Positions 21,494 to 30,331 of a DNA stretch of 64,000 nt are shown piece by piece. The stretch comes from Trichomonas vaginalis G3 (Eukaryota; Parabasalia; Trichomonadida; Trichomonadidae). The translations under genes were made by a program, and so were the position numbers. The stretch is from positions 22,164,082 to 22,228,081 of the forward strand of contig NC_067207.1 of the NCBI RefSeq assembly GCF_026262505.1. Reading direction: 5' to 3'. Numbering within the stretch: position 1 is the stretch's first letter; each line of letters starts with the position of its first letter. The notes beneath the pieces are model-generated. The model saw only the letters and a list, made by a program, of their open reading frames with translations. It was not told the DNA's origin and searched no databases.

Positions 21494-21789
21494 TTAAAGA
21501 TATAAACCAGTTATAGTTTATCGCTTGAATAAAATACTCAAAATAATTCTTCGTTTAATGATATTAGTTAGATGTATTTCTGATCCATAAACTCTTTAAA
21601 TTGGCTATATTTTGTTAAGCTAAAACATTAACTTCTTAAATATAGTTCGATCCAGATAGGTGAACGTTTTTGCATGACTTCTTTGGCCAATTGGTCATTC
21701 ATGGCTTTGAGACCTTCGATTTGTTTTGTTAGTGCGGCAATGACAAATTCTGATGTGATCAAGTTTTTTTTTTGTAAATTTTTTTTGTA

Positions 21790-23370
21790 ATGCGAGTTTT
21801 TAAACCACCAAATATTTATGGCATTACAGGAAATGAGAAGGAGGACTGCTGTACTACCCTTCATTATCGAAATGTTCAATGCTTAACTGACAATGAAGGT
21901 CAAATTTGTGGTACTTTTCCACAATTTCCACAAACATTTACTTTACGAGAACTATTCAATAATATTGTTGATATGTATCATGATCGCCCGCTTATAGGTA
22001 CAAAACCAACAGATGATCGAGAAGATTACGAATGGATGACTTATGGTGACTTCGATTCTCTCGTTAAAAAGCTTTCAGCTTCATTAATTCAAAGAAATTT
22101 TAACGAAACTACGATTACAGGAGTTTTTATTGAAAATTCTGAATGGTTTGCTGTTGTTCAATGGGCTTTAGCATATATTGGATCGATTTTCTTCCCTATT
22201 GATGTTGATTTTCCACTCCCTATTACATATAGTATCATAGAAACCTATAAATGCTCAGTTGTATTTTGTACTGCTTATACTTTCCAGAAATTATTCGATT
22301 TACTATTACAAGAACAACCAGATACTCTTAAAGAGATCATTGTTGCCTGCGATGAACAAGAATTTTCTCAATTACAATCAGATTTTCAAAGTGAACTGAA
22401 TTCCATCGGTTCAATCCCAATCATTCCGATTTATACACTATTTATGTCTAAGGTTAAAGACTTATCTAATCTTCCTGCTCAATACGCAAACTCAACTTGC
22501 GTTTATAACGTTACATCAGGTCGTGGTGGCAGAATTACAGCATGCATCCTGACGCACTCCAATCTCATTGCTGCTGCAGCTGGTCTAGCTTCTTGTGGCT
22601 ATGATTTTTCGACTGCAATTTACTATTCAAGCATTTCAATGGTCAAACCAGTCGAAAGAGCAGTTGAACTTGCAATTATGGCTAGTGGTGGTTGCATAGG
22701 ATTTAGCCATTCCCCTGCTGTTGAAGCATTATCTCAAATTCGACCTACATTAGCAGCATTTACACCACAAACTTTGAACGATGTTGCAGAATCATTAATA
22801 TTAAGTGCTCATAAGTCGAATGCCTTCAAAAGATTCTTCCTTGATTTCGGATTTTCAATTATTGCACAATGTCTTGAAAGCGGAAGCGAAGTTCCATGGT
22901 CATTACGCGAATTGATTGTCAGACCATTCCAAGAAAAGGCTGGTGGCCGACTACGAACAGTAATTTCTACCGGAGATTATTTAGAACCGAGTACTTTGCA
23001 TTTAGTAAGGGTTATGCTATCAGTACCTGTCATACAGATATATGGATGTGCAGAAACCGCGGGAGTTATCTCTGTTTCGAGTTTGACGGATTCTGATTGC
23101 ATGAGCATCGGAGCTCCAACGCTTTGCTGCGAAGTAAAACTCAAAGACTTCAATGATGCAAACTATATCGTCAGCAGAATGGATCCAGGACAAATCTTTG
23201 TCAGAGGTCCAAATGTTTTTGCAGGATACTTCAGAAATTCATCGCTTACTGCTGAAAGGCTTAAGGATGGATGGTTTGCAACCGGAGACTTAGGAAAAAT
23301 GAGGACAAATGGAACTCTTGAAATTGTTGAGCCAATTGCTGATTGGAGAAGAAGAAAGCAAAGGAAGTAA
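21790..23370 (+). CDS. Long-chain acyl-CoA synthetase-like protein, C-terminally truncated and with altered ATP motif
   Basis: 526 residues of the AMP-forming adenylate family. Present: the N-terminal FTLRELF and WMTYGDFDSLVKKL segments of the long-chain synthetase branch, YGCAETAG (about 418; family YGxTE) and DGWFATGDLG (about 490). The nucleotide-binding loop near 241 reads TSGRGGRITACILTH where active enzymes have TSGTTGxPKG, so the conserved Thr-Thr-Gly and Lys are lost. The protein ends right after EIVEPIADWRRRKQRK, before the small C-terminal domain (about 130 residues) that carries the catalytic lysine. I infer a non-catalytic or dying paralogue. The stop is followed by ordinary AT-rich DNA with no continuation in another frame. 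Confidence 0.8.
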   Translation: MRVFKPPNIYGITGNEKEDCCTTLHYRNVQCLTDNEGQICGTFPQFPQTFTLRELFNNIVDMYHDRPLIGTKPTDDREDYEWMTYGDFDSLVKKLSASLIQRNFNETTITGVFIENSEWFAVVQWALAYIGSIFFPIDVDFPLPITYSIIETYKCSVVFCTAYTFQKLFDLLLQEQPDTLKEIIVACDEQEFSQLQSDFQSELNSIGSIPIIPIYTLFMSKVKDLSNLPAQYANSTCVYNVTSGRGGRITACILTHSNLIAAAAGLASCGYDFSTAIYYSSISMVKPVERAVELAIMASGGCIGFSHSPAVEALSQIRPTLAAFTPQTLNDVAESLILSAHKSNAFKRFFLDFGFSIIAQCLESGSEVPWSLRELIVRPFQEKAGGRLRTVISTGDYLEPSTLHLVRVMLSVPVIQIYGCAETAGVISVSSLTDSDCMSIGAPTLCCEVKLKDFNDANYIVSRMDPGQIFVRGPNVFAGYFRNSSLTAERLKDGWFATGDLGKMRTNGTLEIVEPIADWRRRKQRK

Positions 23371-23714
23371 TTGTTTTCTGTAAAAATTTTATGTTTGTTT
23401 GCTTTATAATATATCAGAACACTTTTTTATTGAAAATTATTATTTGTTTCATTAAATAAATTATATGTAATGGTCAGAAGATACTCAAATCTAGGAAATT
23501 ATGCGTAACCATCATGCTAATGAGGATTGAAAGCTATGAAATTTCAAATTTCGATAAGACAATAGACTTTGTATTAACGATTGTATGATAATTGTTACTT
23601 CCTGAATTAGCAAAATCTTCCGAATTTTGTTATAGTTTGATATTGTATTTGCCAACAAAATTTATGAGTAAAAATTTCATTTAAATAATAAAAAAAATCC
23701 GATGTTTATGGAAT
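23371..23714. other. Convergent spacer
   Basis: AT-rich region between two converging genes; nothing seen besides likely 3' ends. Confidence 0.4.
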
Positions 23715-24248
23715 TTACTGTGGATGTGGTGCTTGTGGTGGTGGAACTCCGCCATTTGCTTGACGCCATTCGCAAAATGCTTGATACTTCATAGCATTTA
23801 CGCGTTTCTTCTTGAATGTATTTTCCCAAGCCTTGAACTGAACAAATTCATCGACGGAAATTTCAACTTCCTGTCCAGCTGGATCTTTATCTTTCTTATC
23901 CTTCTTATCTTTCTTGTCCTTCTTATCCTTTTTGTCTTTCTTATCTTTCTTATCCTTCTTGTCTTTCTTTTCTTGTTTCTTACGAAGCTTCTCTTCTTTC
24001 TTGCGAAGTTTTTCTTCTTGCTTCTTTAGCTTCTTCTCGTTGTACTTAAGACGTTCTTCTTCCGGAAGGCTGTTAATGTACTGCTCACGCTGCTTGAGAA
24101 CCTTATTCTTCTCTTCCTCAGCATGTTGAAGTCTTGCCTTTTTCTGTTCTGGAGTTTCGCCATCAACTGGCATGAAAAGCCTCCAATCAACTTGTGGATA
24201 AACTGGAGCACCTGGTGGTGGCATTTGGGCAGGAGCTGTCTGATTCAT
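23715..24248 (-). CDS. Lys/Asp-repeat protein, hypothetical
   Basis: 177 residues. A proline-rich N-terminus (MPPPGAPVYPQ) is followed by WRLFMPVDGETPEQKKAR and a charged helix, a tandem run of KKD triplets (about ten copies, 9-bp DNA period, 23888-23970), then VDEFVQFKAWENTFKKKRVNAMKY and a proline-rich tail. The conserved-looking blocks on both sides of the repeat suggest a real, small basic protein, possibly nuclear. The spacing of aromatic and Lys residues in the last block is vaguely HMG-like but not enough to call. A TCACTT initiator-like motif lies 12-18 bases before the ATG. Confidence 0.7.
   Translation of the reverse strand: MNQTAPAQMPPPGAPVYPQVDWRLFMPVDGETPEQKKARLQHAEEEKNKVLKQREQYINSLPEEERLKYNEKKLKKQEEKLRKKEEKLRKKQEKKDKKDKKDKKDKKDKKDKKDKKDKKDKDPAGQEVEISVDEFVQFKAWENTFKKKRVNAMKYQAFCEWRQANGGVPPPQAPHPQ
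23888..23970. repeat. 9-bp minisatellite coding for KKD
   Basis: On the minus strand AAGAAGGAT/AAGAAAGAC-type units repeat about ten times in frame. Copy number is likely to vary between strains. Confidence 0.7.
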
Positions 24249-24259
24249 TCCAGAAAGTG

Positions 24260-24266
24260 AAGTGAA
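24260..24266 (-). promoter_or_regulatory. Initiator-like TCACTT
   Basis: TTCACTT on the minus strand, A about 15 bases before the ATG at 24248. It fits the trichomonad initiator pattern TCA(C/T)(T/A). Confidence 0.4.
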
Positions 24267-25203
24267 AAAAAGCTATCACTTCAACATAAAAATTCGTTAG
24301 TGTGAAGTTCAGAAAAAATCTATTAACTAGTCAAATTTTCACCGTCAAATCTTAAAACTTTTGTTTTAAATGTTGAGTAAAATATAATGACAAAATTTTT
24401 GATAAAAAATTTTGAAAGGAAAAAACTTTTATTGTTTCACAAAAAAACAGCTTTTGAGCTTGTTTGCTTAAGGAGAACAATCTTTCATTGACACATGCAT
24501 TTGAATTATCTGTGACATTGCCACTAATCATCAATTTCCGGTGAAATTTCAATGGGTAGTCAATAACATATCACTGGTGTAAACTTCAGAAAACATAATA
24601 CTTTTGAATTGATTCCTAAACGTGCATGAGATTTACATAAGCATGGCATGAATAACGAATGTTAATGCAAAGAACCTGCTGGCCATTAATAGGAAATGCA
24701 GGCTAATGAAGCAAATTTCATTAAATTTACACATTTGAAATAAAATTCGATAATTGTTTCTTATCCATTCCTAACAATTGAGGCAACGGTAGCTATATTA
24801 TGGGGATGTTATTTTATATGTTTGTATCTTTATTTTGTTTAAAAACAAATGAATATATACTTATCTTTAAAATGTTTAGCAAAATGGGCATTTTTGGATT
24901 TGCATAGAGATAAAAATAGTCCATCAATAGGAAATTCTATATAATAAAATTTCCAATTAAAATCAATTTTGCTGTGAACTTAAATCTTATACCCATACTT
25001 TACCCAAATAAACCTACTTTAAGAATTAGTTGCAAACTTAGCTAAGTGAGTCAAATTGTAATTAACAAATTCAACAATTGAGGAAAATACTCAATATCTA
25101 TCATCCATTATTGGATAAAGGTTTATGAGTTAGCACATACATCACTAATTTATAGAATTAGGATTGATCCCTATATCCGGCCAAGTTCCAAATTTCAAAT
25201 TTG
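24267..25203. other. Divergent spacer
   Basis: About 0.9 kb of AT-rich DNA; no gene-like frame, RNA gene or clear repeat seen. Confidence 0.45.
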
Positions 25204-25209
25204 TCACTT
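25204..25209 (+). promoter_or_regulatory. Initiator-like TCACTT of the uL23 gene
   Basis: TCACTTTTT lies 29 bases before the ATG at 25235 and matches the trichomonad initiator TCA(C/T)(T/A), here on a gene certain to be highly expressed. Confidence 0.45.
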
Positions 25210-25234
25210 TTTGACGGTTTTGGCTCTAACTTTG

Positions 25235-25657
25235 ATGTCTGCTAAAGCTGCTGCAGCTGCTCAAACACTCGCAAAGGGTCAAAAGAAGGAAGTCACAAAG
25301 ACACGCAATTTCACAAAATTCGGCAAGAATGCTGCTCAGGTTGTTCCAAGACGCCCAGCATTCGAACATAAGGCCGTCAAGCCAGTTTCTCTTAAGCGCA
25401 ATGACTACAAGATCATCCGTGGCCCAGTTACATCCGATAAGTCTACAGTCAAGATCGAAAATGAGAACACAATGACTTTCTGGGTTGATATCAAGGCCAC
25501 AAAGACAGAAATTGCTGCTGCTTTCAACCGCCTTTACAAGGTCAAGCCAGTCAAGGTTTGCACAGTCATTACATCCAAGTTTATTAAGAAGGCTTACATC
25601 CGTCTTCCAGCTAATGTTGAGGCTATGAACATTGCTACAGAAATTGGCTTCGCATAA
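25235..25657 (+). CDS. 60S ribosomal protein uL23 (L23a/L25 type)
   Basis: 140 residues from the ATG at 25235 (MSAKAAAAAQTLAKGQKKE); a longer frame upstream starts only at TTG. A basic N-terminal extension of about 50 residues is followed by the uL23 core with NTMTFWVDIKATKTEIAAAF and VKVCTVITSKFIKKAYIRL, ending in NIATEIGFA. It sits at the peptide exit of the large subunit and contacts the signal recognition particle in other organisms. Codon choice is strongly biased to C-ending codons (AAG, CGC, GTC, ATC) compared with neighbours, as expected of a highly expressed gene. Confidence 0.95.
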   Translation: MSAKAAAAAQTLAKGQKKEVTKTRNFTKFGKNAAQVVPRRPAFEHKAVKPVSLKRNDYKIIRGPVTSDKSTVKIENENTMTFWVDIKATKTEIAAAFNRLYKVKPVKVCTVITSKFIKKAYIRLPANVEAMNIATEIGFA

Positions 25658-25802
25658 AGATAAAGCTTTTAGATTATTTATTACTAAGAGAAATAATTCT
25701 TTCTTTTTAAAAAAAAAAAATTAAAATATCTTAAGAAATATTATGTCTTTCTATTTCCAATGACATGATTAATAATAAATACACTTTACTTGAATATAGA
25801 AA

Positions 25803-25808
25803 TCATTT
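25803..25808 (+). promoter_or_regulatory. Initiator-like TCATTT
   Basis: TCATTTTATTTA begins 20 bases before the ATG at 25823 and fits the trichomonad initiator pattern. Confidence 0.4.
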
Positions 25809-25822
25809 TATTTATTAGTTAG

Positions 25823-26368
25823 ATGTCAAAAGTTGCATCTCTTTTTGGAGGCAAACGAGCTGAAAGAAAAAAGATCGAAGATTTCAATAAACCTGTTACA
25901 GAAGTTATCAATCTTGATGATAAGCAAGAAAATTCTAAGGAATTAATTTTTTCAAATGTTCACAAGGAAACTAAGCCACCAGAAAATAAACCAAAGTACA
26001 TATTTCAGGCAATTGATAAAGCTGCTGAACGTAAATACATTCAAAACTGCTTAAAAGATAAAAGATTAGAAAGAGAAATCGCAGACTGGGAAGCAAAGAA
26101 CGGTCCAGCACTTAAATTCGACACAATACAAGGAAATTCAAATATTCCTGAAGAAAATGGAGAAATTTTAGAAGAAGGAAAAGAAGAGACCAAAACAGAA
26201 ACAGCTGAAAATTCTAAATGGCCATCAGAAGCAGAGTTTGATGAAATGCGAGAACGTTATATGAAACGACTTCAAGAAGATGAAATATTAAAATTTCATG
26301 GAGGTAAAAAGGCTCAAACTGAGCTCCTTTACTATCCTGAAATATGCGGAATTCCTGTAATACAGTGA
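25823..26368 (+). CDS. Hypothetical charged nuclear-type protein (possibly NSRP1/DUF2040-like)
   Basis: 181 residues, highly charged and largely helical. The segment PKYIFQAIDKAAERKYIQNC followed by EREIADWEAKNG resembles the PKYI-x-x-L-x-x-A-x-x-RK start of nuclear speckle splicing regulator (DUF2040) proteins, and the N-terminus (SKVASLFGGKRAERKK) is basic. An acidic linker and a second helix (WPSEAEFDEMRERYMKRLQ) follow. The match is weak; it could equally be a lineage-specific protein. It lies 165 bases after the uL23 gene in the same direction, without sign of co-transcription. Confidence 0.6.
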   Translation: MSKVASLFGGKRAERKKIEDFNKPVTEVINLDDKQENSKELIFSNVHKETKPPENKPKYIFQAIDKAAERKYIQNCLKDKRLEREIADWEAKNGPALKFDTIQGNSNIPEENGEILEEGKEETKTETAENSKWPSEAEFDEMRERYMKRLQEDEILKFHGGKKAQTELLYYPEICGIPVIQ

Positions 26369-26657
26369 TATCTTTCAGATTTCATATCCAATTTGTAACT
26401 TGTAAATATATTTATTTCTGTTTGTATCAATGCTAAAAAAAGTCATATATTAGAGTAGCATATGCTTCCCCAATAATTAATATTATATACAAAACACATC
26501 TATTGAAAATGCATTATTATCAAACAAAAGATAATGAATCTTTGCTGATCTACAACCCTTTTGATCAAGTTGTTACATATATGATATATTCATGATAGCT
26601 TTAAATTAATTTATTATCATTAATCTAGATCTCATTTATTCACAAAAAATCATAATT

Positions 26658-27258
26658 TTATGTTCTGATAGAAGTCATATATTTTCTTACATCACTTGTT
26701 GCAACATCCCATGCAGTTCTTCCTTGATTATTCTTTGCTTCTTTATCAGCTCCAACTGCGATAAGAAACTTAACAACTTTAAGTTGGCCATTTTCTAATT
26801 CTTTTAACAGTGGAGTATTGTCATTGTTATCCTTTGCTTCTCTATCAGCTTCAACAGTAATAAGATATTTAACAACTTCAAGATGACCTCCAAATGATGC
26901 CATAATGAGTGGAGTATAACCATTATTATCCATTTCTCCTATATTATCTTCAACTGATATCATATATTGAATCAATATGATCTTCTATCACATCCGCTTT
27001 CAATGAGAGATTTAACAATATCGACATTTCCTTTTTTACATGCCACATGAAGTACCTTTCTTTTATTGCTAAGTAAATATTTTCTGATAATCTCTGATTT
27101 CCAAAGTCCTTGCTTGCATTCATCTGAAATAAATTTATGATTTCATTGAGATGAAAGTTCATCAAAAAGTCATATATGAGTTTGAATTCATTTGATATCG
27201 CAAGTTTTGTAATTTTTGATTGAAGCTCTCTTTCATAATGCTGCATCCCTGCACCCAT
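26658..27258 (-). pseudogene. Decayed ankyrin-repeat gene
   Basis: Two overlapping minus-strand frames plus a third bridging frame encode one ankyrin protein. The N-terminal helical part lies in 26950-27258. The first repeat (KVLHVACKKGNVDIVKSLI) is only readable in another frame across about 26990-27070. The last repeats (TPLIMASFGGHLEVVKYL; AVGADKEAKNNQG) lie in 26658-26975. At least two frame changes are needed to join them. Subtype as in 8537-9655. The upstream end lacks a clear start beyond 27258. Confidence 0.75.
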
Positions 27259-27480
27259 TAAATAGTAAATAATGTTTTGAGACTTCGTATACAATGAGTC
27301 CTTTTCTCAGGCTAGAAATGGTGACCCCACACTTTGTCAGAGATTTGAATACATTTCAGATGTGGAGAGATCATACCCTCAAAAATTGATAACTCGATAA
27401 CGACATAATCCGGAAATGTGAATTCTAGAATTTATCGATTGTTTTGTAAACTATTCAAAGTTGCGAAATAATTTTTCTTG

Positions 27481-29294
27481 ATGGATCAAAAAGCTCATAC
27501 GGAAGAACTAATTAGCAAGTATAAAGATTACATTGCTACTATCGATGCATTGTATAAGCTCAAAACAAGAAATGAAGATGAAATTGACCAACTTTTCAAA
27601 ATGATAAAAACAAATTTGTTTGATACCAATCTATCCACACCAAAAATGATTATTCAACAAATAGCTGGTATAACAAGTTGTTGTTGTCATTATTTTAAGT
27701 CGTATTGGACATTATTTAAAAAGATTTATGAGGAATATCATCCAACACCATCTATCACTCTTTCTCCTGTTTTTGATTATTTTGTTTACAAAGAATATGG
27801 TATTGTTTTTGATGAAAGAAGTAAAATGATGTTCGAAGAGTTTGAATCTAACAAATATTCATTGGATGTACATGAAGAAAACACAATTTATTGGGCAATT
27901 ATGAACGATGATGTGAAATCATTGACAGCATTTACAGATGCAAAATCTTTTGACAAGAACCAAAAATTTTACAGTTATATGTATCCGGATCCAATTAATG
28001 GTTTATCTTTACTTGAAGTTTGTTGTATTCATTCTTCAATAGAATGTTTTAAGTTTTTAACAACAAAATTTGAAGCACAAGTTACAAGTAAATGTCTGCA
28101 ATATGCATTTATAAGTGGAAGCCAAGAAATTTTAAACGAATGCTTGAAATCGCAAAAGCCAAATGCTGAGTGCATGTTATTTGCAATTTATTCTCATAAC
28201 ATGGATTTCGTTAATCTCTTGATAAAAGAATATGGAATTCAAATTGATTTGGAAAGTTGCGGAACAATGCTTAATCTTCAAGCATTATTAGCTTACTATG
28301 AACAAACTAATGATATATTCAAATGTTTTGTATATTCTGCTTACTTTAATATTCCTTCTCTTTGTGAATATTTTCTTTCTTTGGGTGCAAAAATTGATTC
28401 GAAAAATAATGATCATACTGCTCTTCACGCTGCTACTTCAAATAATCTCAAAGAAATTGTAGAATTTCTTATTTCTAAAGGTGCAAACATCAATGAAGAA
28501 GATGGAACATGTCTTCATACTGCAGCTTGGTTTAATAGTAATGATGTAGCTGAAGTTCTTATTTCGCATGGAGTTGATGTATAAATTCAAAAAACAGTAG
28601 ACAAGAAACCAGTTTACATATTGCAGCAAATTACAATTGCAAAGAAGTAATTGAAGTTCTTATTTCTCATGGAGCAGAAGTCAATGCAAGAGATAAATAT
28701 GACCATACTCCATTAGATATTTGTGTCCAGAGCAATAATAAAATAGCAGCAGAAGTTCTTATTTCTAATGGTGCTGAAATAAATGCAAGTGAGAAATATC
28801 AATCTCCTCTTGACATTTCAGCAATGAATAATAGTTTTGATGTTGCAGAACTTCTTCTCTCTCACGGAGCAAGGATAAATCAAAGTCAATATGGAGAAAA
28901 TGCTCTTCATATTTCAGCTGCCAATAATAGTAAAGAAGTGGCAGAACTTTTGCTTTCTCATGGTGTTGATATCAATGCCAAATATATAGCAGAGACAGCT
29001 ATTCACATTGCAGCTAAGAAAAACCATCCAGAAATGATAGAAATACTTCTTTCTCACAAAGCAAATATTAGTTCTAAAGATGATCGTGGAAGAATGCCTC
29101 TTCATTATGCAGCAGAAAACAATTGTAAAGAAGCTTTGGAATGTCTTATTTCTAATGGAGCTAAAGTTAATCAAAAAGATAATTATGGAAAAACAGCACT
29201 AGATCTCGCTCATGAAAAAGGTAATAAAGAAATTGAAGAAATTCTTATGGCTCCTCCAGAAAAAAAGTCAAAAAAGAAATGTGAAATTGCATAA
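27481..29294 (+). pseudogene. DUF3447-type ankyrin protein gene with a single frame break
   Basis: Starts at the ATG at 27481. The first 300 residues are the DUF3447-like helical domain typical of trichomonad ankyrin proteins, then ankyrin repeats of the ISHGA(N/E)IN subtype. The frame stops at 28582-28584 (GTA TAA ATT), but an adjacent frame continues without interruption from AAT at 28584 to 29294 with about seven more repeats (TSLHIAANYNCKEVIEVLI onward). A two-base TA duplication in GATGTATAAATTC accounts for the break exactly. The joined protein would be about 604 residues. The rest shows no decay, so the break is young, or an assembly or sequencing error. Confidence 0.85.
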
Positions 29295-29767
29295 CTTTAA
29301 ACAAATCATAACTATTATTCACCAATGCATCATAAATATTACATTTTTGATGATTTTTATCTCATTAAAATGATTTTTTCAAAAAATTAGAATATATAAA
29401 TTTTTTATTTTATAAATAAAAGCTCTATAACAAGTTAATATTATCATTTGTTACATGGATAATGTAAATAACAAGAATGAATTATTTCTTGTAGATATAT
29501 TTTTTGGATTTATTTCTTTCGAAAAATGTAAAATCTGTGTAAAATTTTGGATTTCTCATACAAAATCGTGGAGGAAATTCGAAGAAAACAACAAAAAATA
29601 CATAAAAATAATAAAAATCAGAAAGTGAGATCAATTTCGTGTTTGGAAGTTTCATTCTAAGACTACTTGAGATTCTTTGTATCGAATAAACTTTAGCTAA
29701 AATAGGGAAAAAATATATATTGAAATTTTGTATTGAATTTAATGTAATCGATTTGATTTTGATATAT
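29295..29767. other. Convergent spacer
   Basis: AT-rich, nothing supported. Confidence 0.4.
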
Positions 29768-30064
29768 TTATAACGCCCAATATAACAAACCAATCAAAAC
29801 AAGTGTTAATATGACACAAATTAAAATTAATGGTCCATTTGAAGATTGCGTAAGTTTCTCCATTGCTTCAATATTTTTCTTGATTTTATCTTGAACAGTA
29901 TCCATCTTATTATCTACATCTAAAAGCATTTTATTTTGATTTTCTAATTCGTCGCCAATCATGATTGTAATCTGCTTAACTTCTCCAGTTTGCTGAACAA
30001 TCATGTTTAGATTAGCTTCCTGCTGTTCTCTTTGCATTTGCAGGCGCTGAAATTCTTCATCCAT
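29768..30064 (-). CDS. Small Qc-type SNARE (syntaxin 6/8-like)
   Basis: 98 residues from the ATG at 30064, chosen because TTTTCAAA precedes it; an in-frame ATG at 30124 would add 20 hydrophobic residues. One SNARE helix (about residues 10-72: heptads with GDELENQNKMLLDVDNKMD, where the central Gln fits the zero layer) is followed directly by a C-terminal membrane anchor (PLILICVILTLVLIGLLYWAL). No N-terminal regulatory domain is present. Such proteins supply one helix of the four-helix bundle in endosome/Golgi fusion. Qc rather than Qa is suggested by the small size and helix sequence. Confidence 0.8.
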   Translation of the reverse strand: MDEEFQRLQMQREQQEANLNMIVQQTGEVKQITIMIGDELENQNKMLLDVDNKMDTVQDKIKKNIEAMEKLTQSSNGPLILICVILTLVLIGLLYWAL

Positions 30065-30331
30065 TTTGAAAAAAAAAATTGAAAATAATCGTAAGAAAAT
30101 GGAATGATGCAAGAGAGTATTCATAGGATATTATAACCATTGTTATTCTTGAGTTTAGGGATTCTGTGATAAGTAGTTGTTAAAAAACTCTAAAAAATCC
30201 ATAAATCTAAGATCCCATTTCAAAATTAAACGAATACAATTATATCTTGCCTCAAGCTAAAATGAAACACATTAAAACATAACATCTGTTTAATAAATCA
30301 ATGATAAAAACAAAAATAACAAATATAAAAC

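Noticed and set aside
23724..24129. Plus-strand Leu/Phe/Ser-rich frames
   Set aside because: Reverse reading of the Lys/Asp minisatellite, not a gene.
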